The position numbers and the translations under genes were made by a program. Below the pieces are notes generated by a model. That model was given only the letters and a program-made list of their open reading frames with translations, did not search any database and was not told the origin of the DNA. Shown one piece after another: positions 55,256 to 63,418 of a stretch of 64,000 bases of DNA; within the stretch, counting starts at the first letter, position 1; each line of letters starts with the position of its first letter. The stretch covers positions 115,392 to 179,391 of the forward strand of contig NZ_JAFBDY010000008.1 of assembly GCF_016908465.1 (NCBI RefSeq). The letters run 5' to 3'. This DNA is from Lysinibacillus composti (GTDB lineage: Bacteria; Bacillota; Bacilli; Bacillales_A; Planococcaceae).

Positions 55256-55885
55256 ATGGAGAATTTTTATTTGTTTATTATCATGTGTATTCTTCTTATT
55301 ATTTTACCGGGACCTGATACTGCCATCGCAACAAAAAATACCCTCACAGTAGGAAAAACTGGAGGACTTAAAACTGCCTTAGGGACTTGTTGCGCGCTTC
55401 TTGTTCATACATCTGCTGCCATTTTAGGACTTTCAGCAATTATTGTAAAATCTGCATTTATATTTTCTGTCATTAAATACGTTGGGGCTGTTTATTTAAT
55501 TTATTTAGGAGTCAAAACATTATGGTCTTTGCGGAAAAAGGAAGAGGTAGCACACGCTGATGAAAACAACAAACATCAGATTGGACATTCTTCATGTTTT
55601 AAACAAGGTTTCCTTACAAATCTTCTTAACCCTAAAGTTGCAGTCTTTTTCTTAACGTTTTTGCCTCAATTCGTGAACACTGAAAGCAATACCTTTTTAC
55701 CTTTTCTCATCATGGGTGCTACGTATACAGTTCTGACTGCAATTTGGTTTCTCCTATATGTCTATTCCATTCATCAAATTAGTGCTTTTATGAAAAAACC
55801 GACAGCAAGAAATACGATGGAAAGCATTACAGGTGCAGTTCTGATTGGTTTTGGTATAAAACTTGCCCTAGATAAAGCTCATTAG
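55256..55885 (+). CDS. LysE/RhtB-family amino acid exporter
   Basis: 209 residues with six hydrophobic segments. ILPGPDTAIATKNTLTVGKT and GFLTNLLNPKVAVFFLTFLP are the family signatures. It is a second exporter of this kind in the window, related to the one at 18831-19454 but diverged. ATG after AAGGGGGAGTTTATTTA; terminator directly downstream. Confidence 0.92.
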   Translation: MENFYLFIIMCILLIILPGPDTAIATKNTLTVGKTGGLKTALGTCCALLVHTSAAILGLSAIIVKSAFIFSVIKYVGAVYLIYLGVKTLWSLRKKEEVAHADENNKHQIGHSSCFKQGFLTNLLNPKVAVFFLTFLPQFVNTESNTFLPFLIMGATYTVLTAIWFLLYVYSIHQISAFMKKPTARNTMESITGAVLIGFGIKLALDKAH

Positions 55886-55896
55886 TAGATAATGTT

Positions 55897-55937
55897 AGAC
55901 CCTCGATTCTCCTGGATTGAGGGTCTTATTCTTTTTT
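55897..55937 (+). terminator. Intrinsic terminator of the LysE gene
   Basis: AGACCCTC and GAGGGTCT enclose a 14-base loop, followed by TATTCTTTTTT. A weak, decayed GGGAC-like segment follows at 55989-56013. Confidence 0.85.
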
Positions 55938-56028
55938 GGGTGGATGGTTTACTTACGAATCAAGGGAACTCTAAATAAATTTTTTTCATGGGACACTGTA
56001 AACTTCCCTATCATACATTGTTATTCAA

Positions 56029-56058
56029 CATACATTAGTGTATGATGTACAGTATAAA
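56029..56058 (+). promoter_or_regulatory. PadR-type operator and -10 box
   Basis: CATACA-TTAG-TGTATG is a perfect inverted repeat with ATGTACAG beside it, close to the ATGT/ACAT pattern of PadR operators. TATAAA lies nine bases downstream, so repressor binding would block the promoter of the padR operon. Confidence 0.6.
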
Positions 56059-56077
56059 ATAATGAGGTGATCAACAA

Positions 56078-56425
56078 ATGAGTTCTTTGTTGGATTCATA
56101 TAAAACAGAATTAAGAAGAGGTACGCTCGTACTTGCTGTATTAAGTCAATTGCACACTCCCCAATATGGTTATTCACTTGTTCAATTACTTGAAACAGCA
56201 GGTGTCGCGATTGAGCAAAGTACCTTGTATCCACTATTGCGCAGATTAGAGAAACAAGAACTCGTAACGAGCAACTGGGATACAACAGAAAGTAGACCGA
56301 GAAAGTATTACGTATTGAGCGACTATGGTTCAGAGGTTTATGAACAATTAAAAGAAGAGTGGAAAAGGATGACACTTGAGTTGAATTCATTATTAAAAGG
56401 AGAAGACAACGATGAATCTGATTGA
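56078..56425 (+). CDS. PadR-family transcriptional regulator
   Basis: 115 residues. The winged helix covers ~12-85 (RRGTLVLAVLSQLHTPQYGY and STLYPLLRRLEKQELV), and the acidic C-terminal helix provides the dimer interface. It overlaps the HAAS membrane protein gene by 14 bases; this PadR-HAAS pairing is common in Firmicutes and typically autoregulated. ATG after TGAGGTGATCAACAA. Confidence 0.93.
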   Translation: MSSLLDSYKTELRRGTLVLAVLSQLHTPQYGYSLVQLLETAGVAIEQSTLYPLLRRLEKQELVTSNWDTTESRPRKYYVLSDYGSEVYEQLKEEWKRMTLELNSLLKGEDNDESD

Positions 56426-57422
56426 TATATATATACAGGAAGTGACAAGAAGATTGCCCGAAAAATCTCGTGATGACATCGCCATGGAGCTTAGGTCCAC
56501 TATTGAAGATATGCTCCCAGATGATTATTCTGAGGAAGATGTAAAAAAAACCTTGTCCGAACTGGGAGATCCGGCATTACTCGCTAATGAATATCGCGAC
56601 CGTCCCGCTTATTTAATCGGGCCTTTGTTTTACGATCTATATATTTCAGTAATTAAAATGGTTATGCCTATTGCTATTGGGATTAGTCTAGCTATTTATT
56701 ACATGGTTTCACTTTCCGAATGGAACCGTGAAGGTGGGATTGGAAAATTAATGGCCATTCTTTTCGGGGAAAGCATTTGGACAGCAATGACCATCTTCAT
56801 TCATGCAATATTCTGGATCACACTTGTGTTCTTTGTGTTAGAACGTTCAGGAGTATCGCCAACTTCTCTTAGAAAAACTGGAGAAAAGTGGAACCCTGAA
56901 GATTTAAAAGCTATTCCGTTTATTCCAAAGAAAAAAGCGATTCCAAAAGCGGAAGCTATTGCGAGTATTATTTGGACCTTGATTTGGGTCTTTTTCTATT
57001 TTAATGCCGACCATTTCATTGGAGTCTATGAGAAAAATAGAGTGAATGATCTTGAACTAATCCTTCCAGCATTTAATCAAGAGGTCCTGCTGTCCTATTG
57101 GCCGGTCATTCTCCTTTTCATTATTACTGAAATCACTTTAGCGATCTTTAAATGGATCAACCGCCAATGGACATATAAATTAGCCATTTTTAACGGAGTT
57201 TATAACCTTTTTTCCATCGTCCTTACGATTGTGATCATAACCAATGCTGATTTCATCTCTGCCTCGTTTATTGACTATATGCTCAATCTATTTAATGGTA
57301 CTCAAGCTGCTGCTGACGAGATGACCAATTGGATTATTGGAGTTACAATTGCGATTTTCATCATAACTGCGGCCTATAATGTCTTTGATGGGTTTCGGAG
57401 AGCAGGCATCAAGAAGTTTTAA
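56412..57422 (+). CDS. HAAS-domain membrane protein
   Basis: 336 residues. The N-terminal ~70 residues (YIQEVTRRLPEKSRDDIAME and LGDPALLANEYRDRP) form the helical HAAS domain that partners with PadR regulators. Six or so hydrophobic segments follow from residue ~80. It is thought to transmit a membrane or envelope signal. AAAAGGAGAAGACAACG inside the padR end is its ribosome site, so translation is coupled. Confidence 0.85.
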   Translation: MNLIDIYIQEVTRRLPEKSRDDIAMELRSTIEDMLPDDYSEEDVKKTLSELGDPALLANEYRDRPAYLIGPLFYDLYISVIKMVMPIAIGISLAIYYMVSLSEWNREGGIGKLMAILFGESIWTAMTIFIHAIFWITLVFFVLERSGVSPTSLRKTGEKWNPEDLKAIPFIPKKKAIPKAEAIASIIWTLIWVFFYFNADHFIGVYEKNRVNDLELILPAFNQEVLLSYWPVILLFIITEITLAIFKWINRQWTYKLAIFNGVYNLFSIVLTIVIITNADFISASFIDYMLNLFNGTQAAADEMTNWIIGVTIAIFIITAAYNVFDGFRRAGIKKF

Positions 57423-57505
57423 GGCTTATGTGCATTTACTTCATATTCATTAATGAACATACTAATGCAAATTACTCTAAATAAAAATTATGTGACTCAA
57501 ATAAT

Positions 57506-57545
57506 GCCCTAGTTTGGAATGGAAATTACCAAGCTAGGGCTTTTG
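57506..57545 (+). terminator. Terminator of the padR-HAAS operon
   Basis: GCCCTAG and CTAGGGC close a 21-base loop, followed by TTTTGAATAT. Confidence 0.7.
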
Positions 57546-57575
57546 AATATACTTTAGTAAATATTTCAGTTCAAC

Positions 57576-57604
57576 TGGGACGTGGTACCTGTCCCCCTGT
57601 CCCT
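57576..57604 (+). repeat. GGGAC palindromic element, copy 13
   Basis: The TAG of the MarR gene is the start of TAGGGACAGGGGGACAGG in its sense. Confidence 0.9.
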
Positions 57605-58055
57605 AATACTCCCTCTTGTTTCCTTTTTTGACATATTCCCAATCGACGACGATGTTTTTTCTGACTCTTTGAAGGAAGTCGTGGAGGAGATTTGCTTCTT
57701 CTTCAGAGAATCCTGAAAGGGCCACATTGTTGGAATGATGCCCTTCTCTCATTAAAAAAGGATAGACTCCTTCCCCTTTTTCTGTTGGGTAAAGTCTATT
57801 AATTTTCTTATTTAACGGATCATCTCTTTTTTCAATAAACCCTTGTATTTCGAGCCTTTTTATCGCCCGCGCTGCTGTGGTACGATCCACCATGATCATT
57901 TCCGCTAGCTTCTCTTGTATGATTCCTGGATTTTCGCAGATTCGGACAAGGTACAGATACTGGCCTTTTGTTAAATCATGTTCCTTGAATTCTACATTAC
58001 TAATCGAATCTAGAGCCCTTGCAATCATGCCAATTTCACGAAGAATTTCTTTCAT
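57603..58055 (-). CDS. MarR-family transcriptional regulator
   Basis: 150 residues from ATG (MKEILREIGMIARALDSIS) nine bases after GGGGG; an upstream in-frame ATG lies inside the operator. The winged helix spans ~30-100 (LTKGQYLYLVRICENPGIIQ, VDRTTAARAIKRLEIQGFIE). It is divergent from a GNAT gene, with a strong palindrome over the intervening promoter, and the same palindrome occurs near paiA. Likely an autorepressor that also controls those acetyltransferases. Confidence 0.92.
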   Translation of the reverse strand: MKEILREIGMIARALDSISNVEFKEHDLTKGQYLYLVRICENPGIIQEKLAEMIMVDRTTAARAIKRLEIQGFIEKRDDPLNKKINRLYPTEKGEGVYPFLMREGHHSNNVALSGFSEEEANLLHDFLQRVRKNIVVDWEYVKKGNKREY

Positions 58056-58072
58056 TAACAAAAACCCCCGAA

Positions 58073-58114
58073 TATTTTTGTTGCATTTACAACAAAACAT
58101 TTTCATTATATAAT
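58073..58114 (+). promoter_or_regulatory. MarR-type operator over a sigma-A promoter
   Basis: TATTTTTGTTGCA-TT-TACAACAAAA matches the palindrome near paiA at almost every position. TTTACA (58086-58091), a 17-base spacer and TATAAT (58109-58114) form a strong plus-strand promoter for the GNAT gene, whose -35 box is inside the operator. Confidence 0.8.
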
Positions 58115-58163
58115 GCTTATTATGACTTGTTTATACTAATAAATCTAGGAGGTACGCGTATCC

Positions 58164-58616
58164 ATGCGTGTAAATAACATTACAACAGAAGATGAATTGC
58201 AAAAAGCATTTCATATTAGAAAAGAAGTATTCGTGAAAGAACAGGGAGTAGCTTTGTCTGACGAGTTTGATCAATTCGATCAATTAGATGGGCAGTGTGA
58301 TCACATCCTTGTTTATCTGAATGAAGAAGCAGTAGGAACAGGAAGATTACGACTTGTCGACGGGTTTGGGAAATTGGAGCGAATTTGTATTTTGGAGCCT
58401 TTCCGCAAACATGGGCTTGGGAAAGTGATTATTCAAGCATTAGAAGATCTTGCAGGAGATAAAGGTGTTGCCAAAGTGAAATTGCATGGCCAAACGCAAG
58501 CTGAAGGATTTTATCACAAATTAGGCTATGAAACGTCATCGGATGTGTTTATGGAAGATGGAATCCCGCATGTTTTAATGACAAAAAAGTTGTCTGTCAG
58601 AAATGAAGTTGAGTAA
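58164..58616 (+). CDS. GNAT acetyltransferase (YjcF/ElaA-like)
   Basis: 150 residues. FHIRKEVFVKEQGVALSDEF at the start, the strand GTGRLRL and the acetyl-CoA loop FRKHGLGKVIIQALE are typical of the YjcF/ElaA group. The acceptor is unknown. It overlaps the downstream membrane gene by 14 bases. ATG after TAGGAGGTACGCGTATCC. Probably repressed by the divergent MarR protein. Confidence 0.9.
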   Translation: MRVNNITTEDELQKAFHIRKEVFVKEQGVALSDEFDQFDQLDGQCDHILVYLNEEAVGTGRLRLVDGFGKLERICILEPFRKHGLGKVIIQALEDLAGDKGVAKVKLHGQTQAEGFYHKLGYETSSDVFMEDGIPHVLMTKKLSVRNEVE

Positions 58617-59220
58617 ACAACATTCTTTCGTGTATGGAGTAGGAATTGTCATTCTTACTCTTGGAATTACCTTAACGATTCAATCACAATTTGGAACTTC
58701 TCCTTTTGATGCACTATTAGTTGGTCTATCGGAGACGGTTGGACTTACGGTAGGCAGCTGGGAGATTATATTGGCCTTAATGATGATTTTTTGTAACGCT
58801 TTATTAAGTAAAAGAAGACCACAGTTTTTAGGCTTTATCACTGCTTTTTTAACTGGCGTCGGCATCGACTTATGGCTCTTTTTAATTGGAGATTTCGTTC
58901 ATCCTGACACATGGTTTTCTCAACTAATGACGCTATTATTCGGATTAATTTTCTCAGGCCTTGGAACGGCATTTTATTTATACGCGAAATTTGCGCCCGC
59001 ACCAGTCGACGAATTAATGTTAGTCATTCGTGAGCTCACGAAAATCAGCGTACTTTATTCCAGAACGATTCAATATGCAGTTTTTTTAGTGCTTGCGTAT
59101 CTTTTTAATGGCCCGATCGGAATCGGCACAATCATCACCCTTTGTTTCGGCGGCCCGATTTTGAATTACTGCATGAATCTAGTTGAAAGACGGATGGTTA
59201 CAAAAATTCCAGTATCATAA
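58603..59220 (+). CDS. YczE/YitT-type integral membrane protein
   Basis: 205 residues with five or six hydrophobic segments. TIQSQFGTSPFDALLVGLSE and the central GTAFYLYAKFAPAPVDELML match the YczE/YyaS/YitT family, of unknown function (a B. subtilis member neighbours sfp). It is translated from within the end of the GNAT gene, so both probably belong to one MarR-controlled operon. Confidence 0.85.
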   Translation: MKLSKQHSFVYGVGIVILTLGITLTIQSQFGTSPFDALLVGLSETVGLTVGSWEIILALMMIFCNALLSKRRPQFLGFITAFLTGVGIDLWLFLIGDFVHPDTWFSQLMTLLFGLIFSGLGTAFYLYAKFAPAPVDELMLVIRELTKISVLYSRTIQYAVFLVLAYLFNGPIGIGTIITLCFGGPILNYCMNLVERRMVTKIPVS

Positions 59221-59228
59221 TGATTTTA

Positions 59229-59259
59229 GGGGGCGTTATTTACGGCGCTCCCATTTTTT
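59229..59259. terminator. Hairpin shared by convergent genes
   Basis: GGGGGCG and CGCTCCC pair around an AT loop, followed by ATTTTTTC on the plus strand; the minus-strand small gene ends one base away. Confidence 0.75.
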
Positions 59260-59364
59260 CTAGAAAAGATTAGCTATTATTTTGATCCAACCGAAAATCG
59301 AAACCCACAAAATGAGGCTAAGGATAAGGCCATTAAATAACCCAATAAAAAAACGATTTTCCAA
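59260..59364 (-). CDS. Small membrane protein (34 residues)
   Basis: TTG start eight bases after AAGGAG; a second in-frame TTG one codon earlier is also possible. The product ENRFFIGLFNGLILSLILWV then IFGWIKIIANLF is one hydrophobic helix with charged N-terminus. Strong ribosome site and a hairpin directly after the stop support a real gene. No family recognised. Confidence 0.5.
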   Translation of the reverse strand: MENRFFIGLFNGLILSLILWVSIFGWIKIIANLF

Positions 59365-59545
59365 CAAAACCACTCCTTCTAATATGAAGGATTGACTTTT
59401 GTGTAGATTTTTAAGCAGACTAGATCGATTGAAATTTACAAAATTTGATAAAACACTTGGGACAGAAAATCACTTTTTTGGTTATTGCGTAATGTCTATA
59501 GCCGAACACCAGTTAAGTGGAGATTGCTGGTGCTTATTTCGGGGC

Positions 59546-59670
59546 GCCGCATAAAACTGGGGCTTGCCCATAAACACGAATTTGGTGCCCATATCTTATT
59601 ATACCGTGCTCATAAAATTGAAAAAGTTGCTCATAAACAAGCTATCCCTGCTCATAAATACCACCCAAAT
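59546..59670. repeat. GCTCATAAA tandem repeat, period 21
   Basis: Five to six units open with GCTCATAAA or a variant (GCCGCATAAA, GCCCATAAA, GCCCATATC) at 21-base spacing. A frame over it encodes repeated AHK but has no ribosome site, so it is treated as non-coding. No other gene is seen in 59365-59794. Confidence 0.75.
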
Positions 59671-59794
59671 GCCTGATAACCCAATCAAACCTTCCTGGCT
59701 CTTTCTACTCACTCTTACCGCCCACGATCTACCTCTAATTTCCAATTTCTATTTATCATTTAATAGATTATGATGTAGTCAAGAGGTGAAAAAA

Positions 59795-60778
59795 ATGGGG
59801 AAATTAATAAAAGTTACTAAAACATTAGCTGCAATGGGGTTAGCCGGAACATTGCTATTAACTACAAATGGGGTTACTTCAGCACAAGTGCATTATTAAG
59901 ATGTCAATAAAACGGATAACTTCTATGATTCTGTTGATTATTTATTAACAAAAAAGGCAATCAGTCGAACATTGCCAAACTTTAGACCTTATGAAAATAT
60001 TACACGTGGACAATTCGCTAGTATTATTACCAAAGTGGTTGGTGATCGATTCAAAGAGGCCGAATATTCACAATGGTGGAATGGCAGCAACTTCATCGAT
60101 GTTCCGAAATCACATCAATTCTATTCTTATATTGAGAAATTAGATTTCAATAATATAATGAGTGGGTATTATCAGATACGATGGGATTACAGCAAGAGAG
60201 CCTTTGGTGTAAACGACTCGTTAACTCGCGGCCAATTAGCGGGTGTTCTTGTCAGAGTTTATGACATTCCGCTAATTATTGATGAAAGTTACAAAGCAAT
60301 TGGTGGAAAGAAGTCGGATATATTCGATGGTGAGCGATTTACAAATCAGTGGGGGCAAGCCATCGCGACACTTGAAACAATCGGCATAATGAGTGGCTAT
60401 GGCGACGGTACCTTTAAACCGAATAAACCAATTAATCGATCACAATTTGCAAATATGCTCTATAAAAAAGAAACGGGCCAAAAGGTGGTTTATAAACAAT
60501 CTCCGATACTTGATCATTTTGAAGAACTTGGTATTAAGAAAGAAGATGCTATAAAAACGATCAAATCTCTCAAGAATAATAGTGTCATGAACTACGTCGC
60601 ATCTTATTCTGATTATTATGATGATGCTCTCACATTCTACTATACAGATTATTTTGTTTTAGAGGTTCGTAAAGAAGGCGAAATCATATTCGATGAAATC
60701 AATACAAAACTCGTCGTTTCTAAAGATCCAACTTCTGGGGATTGGAAAGTTAATGTACAACCGATTATTGAAGAATGA
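59795..60778 (+). pseudogene. S-layer homology (SLH) protein with premature stop
   Basis: ATG after AAGAGGTGAAAAAA opens a signal peptide (MGKLIKVTKTLAAMGLAGTL) that runs to SAQVHY and then meets TAA at 59897-59899, where SLH proteins carry Lys or a similar residue before DV. The same frame continues 292 codons through three SLH-like domains (for example RGQFASIITKVVGDRF and GYGDGTFKPNKPINRSQFAN) and a C-terminal domain. A single A-to-T change explains the stop. As it stands, no exported product is expected. Confidence 0.85.
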
Positions 60779-60788
60779 CAAAAACAAA

Positions 60789-60817
60789 AGGGACGGAGGG
60801 ACAGGTACACTGTCCCA
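60789..60817 (-). repeat. GGGAC palindromic element, copy 14
   Basis: Minus orientation, ten bases past the SLH stop codon, paired head-on with the next copy. Confidence 0.9.
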
Positions 60818-60822
60818 AATTT

Positions 60823-60851
60823 TGGGACGGGGTGCCTGTCCCCTTGTCCCC
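60823..60851 (+). repeat. GGGAC palindromic element, copy 15
   Basis: Faces copy 14 with a five-base gap, just past the terminator of the CAP gene in that gene's sense. Confidence 0.9.
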
Positions 60852-60853
60852 AA

Positions 60854-60896
60854 AAAAAGATGGTCCGAAGCCACTTAGACTTCAGACCATCTTTTT
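60854..60896 (-). terminator. Bidirectional terminator between SLH and CAP genes
   Basis: AAAAGATGGTC and GACCATCTTTTT form the stem, with A- and T-runs on both sides. Confidence 0.9.
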
Positions 60897-60922
60897 GATG
60901 TTGTGTCGTATTAATTTTTCTA

Positions 60923-61756
60923 TTATTGTTGAATAAATTGTTGTGTCCAGTAGTTACCGTTTTCAACATACCCTACACCGATATGAGTGTAGTTAGCATT
61001 CATGATGTTTTGACGGTGACCTGGTGAGTCCATCCAAGCTTGTACTACTTCAGCTGGTGTTCTTTGACCTTGGGCAATATTTTCACCCGCAGATTTGTAA
61101 GAAATGCCTGCTGCTTTCATTTGATCGAATGGGCTTCCGTAAGTTGGACTTGTATGAGAGAAGTAGTTATTTTTCGCCATATCCGCTGATTTCGCTTCTG
61201 CTACTTTCATTAATGGAGCGTAGATTTCTAATGGTTTTAAACCTGCTTTTGCACGTTCTGCATTTGTTAAGTCTACTACTTGTTGTTCAAAATTAGAGAC
61301 TGATTGATTCTCATTTGTAGTAGGAGCTTTTGCTGGTGCTTCAGCTTGTTGAGTATTTGTTGGTGCTGTTGTATTATTGTTTGTTGCTGGTTTTGCTGTT
61401 TCTTTTGCTGGTGCTTGAGGTGTTGCTACCTCTTTTTCTACTGTATTATTAGTAGTTTTTCCTTGATCTACTACTTTACCAGCTTGAGGTGCTTTGTAAG
61501 CTTGAGCATCTTTTAATGCTTTATTAACTAAATCTTCAAATTTACTAATATCAAATTGTCCATTTTGTGCTGCAACTTGATTGATTAATTTTAAGGCAAT
61601 TCCGTATGTTTGATCCCCTTTAATAATTTGAACGTAAGGATTTGATTCACTCTTAACCTCTTCGTTGAAACCTGCCGCATCCGCTGATGTTGCTGTAAAA
61701 GATGCTCCAAATAATGTTGCTGCCATTAATGATGTTGCTAGAAATTTTTTATTCAT
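60923..61756 (-). CDS. Secreted CAP/SCP-domain protein (YkwD-like)
   Basis: 277 residues. The signal peptide MKKFLATSLMAATLFGASFT-like start (MNKKFLA) ends near ADA at 27. A helical region (~35-90), a low-complexity Pro/Ala/Thr linker (~95-150) and a CAP domain follow. NNYFSHTSPTYGSPFDQMKA, GENIAQGQRTPAEVVQAWMD and SPGHRQNIMN carry the conserved His and Glu. It is extracellular; the family often occurs in spore-forming Bacilli with an unknown substrate. SD GAGGAGGAATAAAAC. Confidence 0.9.
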   Translation of the reverse strand: MNKKFLATSLMAATLFGASFTATSADAAGFNEEVKSESNPYVQIIKGDQTYGIALKLINQVAAQNGQFDISKFEDLVNKALKDAQAYKAPQAGKVVDQGKTTNNTVEKEVATPQAPAKETAKPATNNNTTAPTNTQQAEAPAKAPTTNENQSVSNFEQQVVDLTNAERAKAGLKPLEIYAPLMKVAEAKSADMAKNNYFSHTSPTYGSPFDQMKAAGISYKSAGENIAQGQRTPAEVVQAWMDSPGHRQNIMNANYTHIGVGYVENGNYWTQQFIQQ

Positions 61757-62031
61757 GTTTTATTCCTCCTCGTCTTTGCAACTCCAATGTTACAGCACAG
61801 TTTTAGTAATAAATGGCCCATAAAATGGTAAGAGTGACAGTTAAATCTTAAACTCTATTAAATTAGCGGTCTAGCGATTATTTAATCAAACAAAATTTCC
61901 CAATCTAAAAACATATTACCACTCAAAACCTATTGACAGATTTTCAGATTTATGAAATAAGACATAAATTCTACTTTTATTACATATAGATGACGTTTAT
62001 TGTTGTCTTTTCACAAAATGAATGGGATTAA
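61757..62031. other. Divergent upstream region of CAP and esterase-family genes
   Basis: AT-rich promoter DNA with no ORF having a ribosome site. AGAGTGACAGTTAAA at 61830 is a partial match to the TGACAGTCA dyad. Confidence 0.4.
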
Positions 62032-62101
62032 CTCCCCTTAGCTTTTTTGGTTGAAATGTGTGCTCAGTCGAAGCCTTGGGTAAGCTAAAGCTAAAAAGGA
62101 G
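62032..62101 (+). promoter_or_regulatory. Leader hairpin sequestering the ribosome site
   Basis: CTCC..TTAGCTTT (62032-62045) can pair with AAAGCTAA..GGAG (62087-62101), 12 bp with an internal loop, which buries the SD of the next gene. Two 10-codon frames lie across the structure: MGLTPLSFFG (62022-62054) over the left arm and MCAQSKPWVS (62056-62088) in the loop. The layout resembles macrolide-type translational attenuation, but neither short frame has a good ribosome site. Confidence 0.4.
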
Positions 62102-62112
62102 CAGACGAAAAC

Positions 62113-63357
62113 ATGCCACGAAAACTAATCAATGCAATCAAGGAGCATTCCCTTCCATTGAATGACCAAAGTTTGGACAAAGTGATTGAAGCAATTGGCA
62201 ATGCCCAAATTGTCATGATTGGCGAAGCATCCCATGGGACATCGGAGTTTTACACTTATCGCTGCGAGCTTTCCAAAAGACTAATTGAACAAAAAGGATT
62301 TAATATCATCGCAGTTGAAGGAGATTGGCCTTCCGCGCAGGAGGTCAACCGATATGTAAAAGGCTATGGGGATGAAAGTCAAACTGCTAGAGAACTTCTT
62401 ATGAAATCCTTTCATCGCTGGCCGACTTGGATGTGGGCAAATGAAGAAATCGAACAATTTACAGAGTGGCTAAAAGAGAAAAATACATCATTGGATAAAA
62501 AAGTCGGTTTTTATGGAATCGATTTGTATAGTCTTTTTGAATCTATTGATGAAGTGTTGAAGTTTTTATCGGATAACCCGAAGTACCAAGTTGACTTGGA
62601 ACACGCTAAAAAAGCTTTCACCTGCTTTGAGCCGTATAACCGAATGCCGGAACACTATGCCCTTTCTGCTGCGCATTTTACAGATGAATGTATCAGTGAG
62701 GTTTCGAGCTTGTTGAGATCGTTGCGGAGTAATGAGGAACGCTACTCTGATGAACAGGAAAAAGATTTAAATGTAATCATGAATGCCCTTGTTGCCAAAA
62801 ATGCCGAGGAATATTACCGTGAAATGATGAAGGATGCAAAATCTTGGAATACACGGGATGAACATATGGTGGAAGCCATCAATGAATTGATAAAGTACCA
62901 CGGTGACGATGCCAAAATCATTATTTGGGAACATAACACCCATATTGGAGATGCATCCGAAACTTCAATGAAGGACGAGCAAATGATCAACGTCGGCCAA
63001 CTGATCAGGGAGCAATACGGGAAAGACAATACATTTGCGATAGGATTCGGGACTTATGAAGGGACGGTTATTGCATCAGATAGCTGGGGAGACCCGTTAC
63101 AAGTGATAAAAGTTCCCCCTTCGAAACTAAGTATGTGGGAAGGTCAACTTCACGCGGCTAGCCAAGAAGATCAGGTTTTGATTTTCACTGACGACAATCG
63201 AGAATTGTTCACCGACTGGATTGGCCACCGTGCGATCGGGGTTGTGTATCACCCGGAATACGAAGCTTATGGAAATTATGTCCCTTCCCGAGTCGGAAGC
63301 AGGTATGATGCGTTTATATTTATAGATCAGACAAACGCATTAAGACCATTAAAATAG
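62113..63357 (+). CDS. Erythromycin esterase family protein
   Basis: 414 residues, full length. MIGEASHGTSEFYTYRCELS holds the catalytic His and Glu, FNIIAVEGDWPSA the next conserved block, and IIIWEHNTHIGDA the late catalytic His. Family members hydrolyse the macrolide lactone or related esters, but many Bacillus members of this type have no proven resistance role. AAAAAGGAGCAGACGAAAAC precedes the ATG. The right neighbour is the repeat field. Confidence 0.88.
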   Translation: MPRKLINAIKEHSLPLNDQSLDKVIEAIGNAQIVMIGEASHGTSEFYTYRCELSKRLIEQKGFNIIAVEGDWPSAQEVNRYVKGYGDESQTARELLMKSFHRWPTWMWANEEIEQFTEWLKEKNTSLDKKVGFYGIDLYSLFESIDEVLKFLSDNPKYQVDLEHAKKAFTCFEPYNRMPEHYALSAAHFTDECISEVSSLLRSLRSNEERYSDEQEKDLNVIMNALVAKNAEEYYREMMKDAKSWNTRDEHMVEAINELIKYHGDDAKIIIWEHNTHIGDASETSMKDEQMINVGQLIREQYGKDNTFAIGFGTYEGTVIASDSWGDPLQVIKVPPSKLSMWEGQLHAASQEDQVLIFTDDNRELFTDWIGHRAIGVVYHPEYEAYGNYVPSRVGSRYDAFIFIDQTNALRPLK

Positions 63358-63418
63358 AGAGATTATAAAGTGCGAGTTTCCTGGTTAATGAATGTTGTAG
63401 ATGATTTGGGTGGAGGCT

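Noticed and set aside
55989..56013. Another GGGAC element copy
   Set aside because: Only GGGACACTGTA and CTTCCCTA remain; too short and diverged to count as a copy with confidence.
59485..59676. Short plus-strand protein with AHK repeats
   Set aside because: The frame only reflects the 21-base DNA repeat (a multiple of three) and has no ribosome site.
61757..61900. Cyclic di-AMP (ydaO) riboswitch before the CAP gene
   Set aside because: The leader is AT-rich and none of the conserved ydaO blocks are present.
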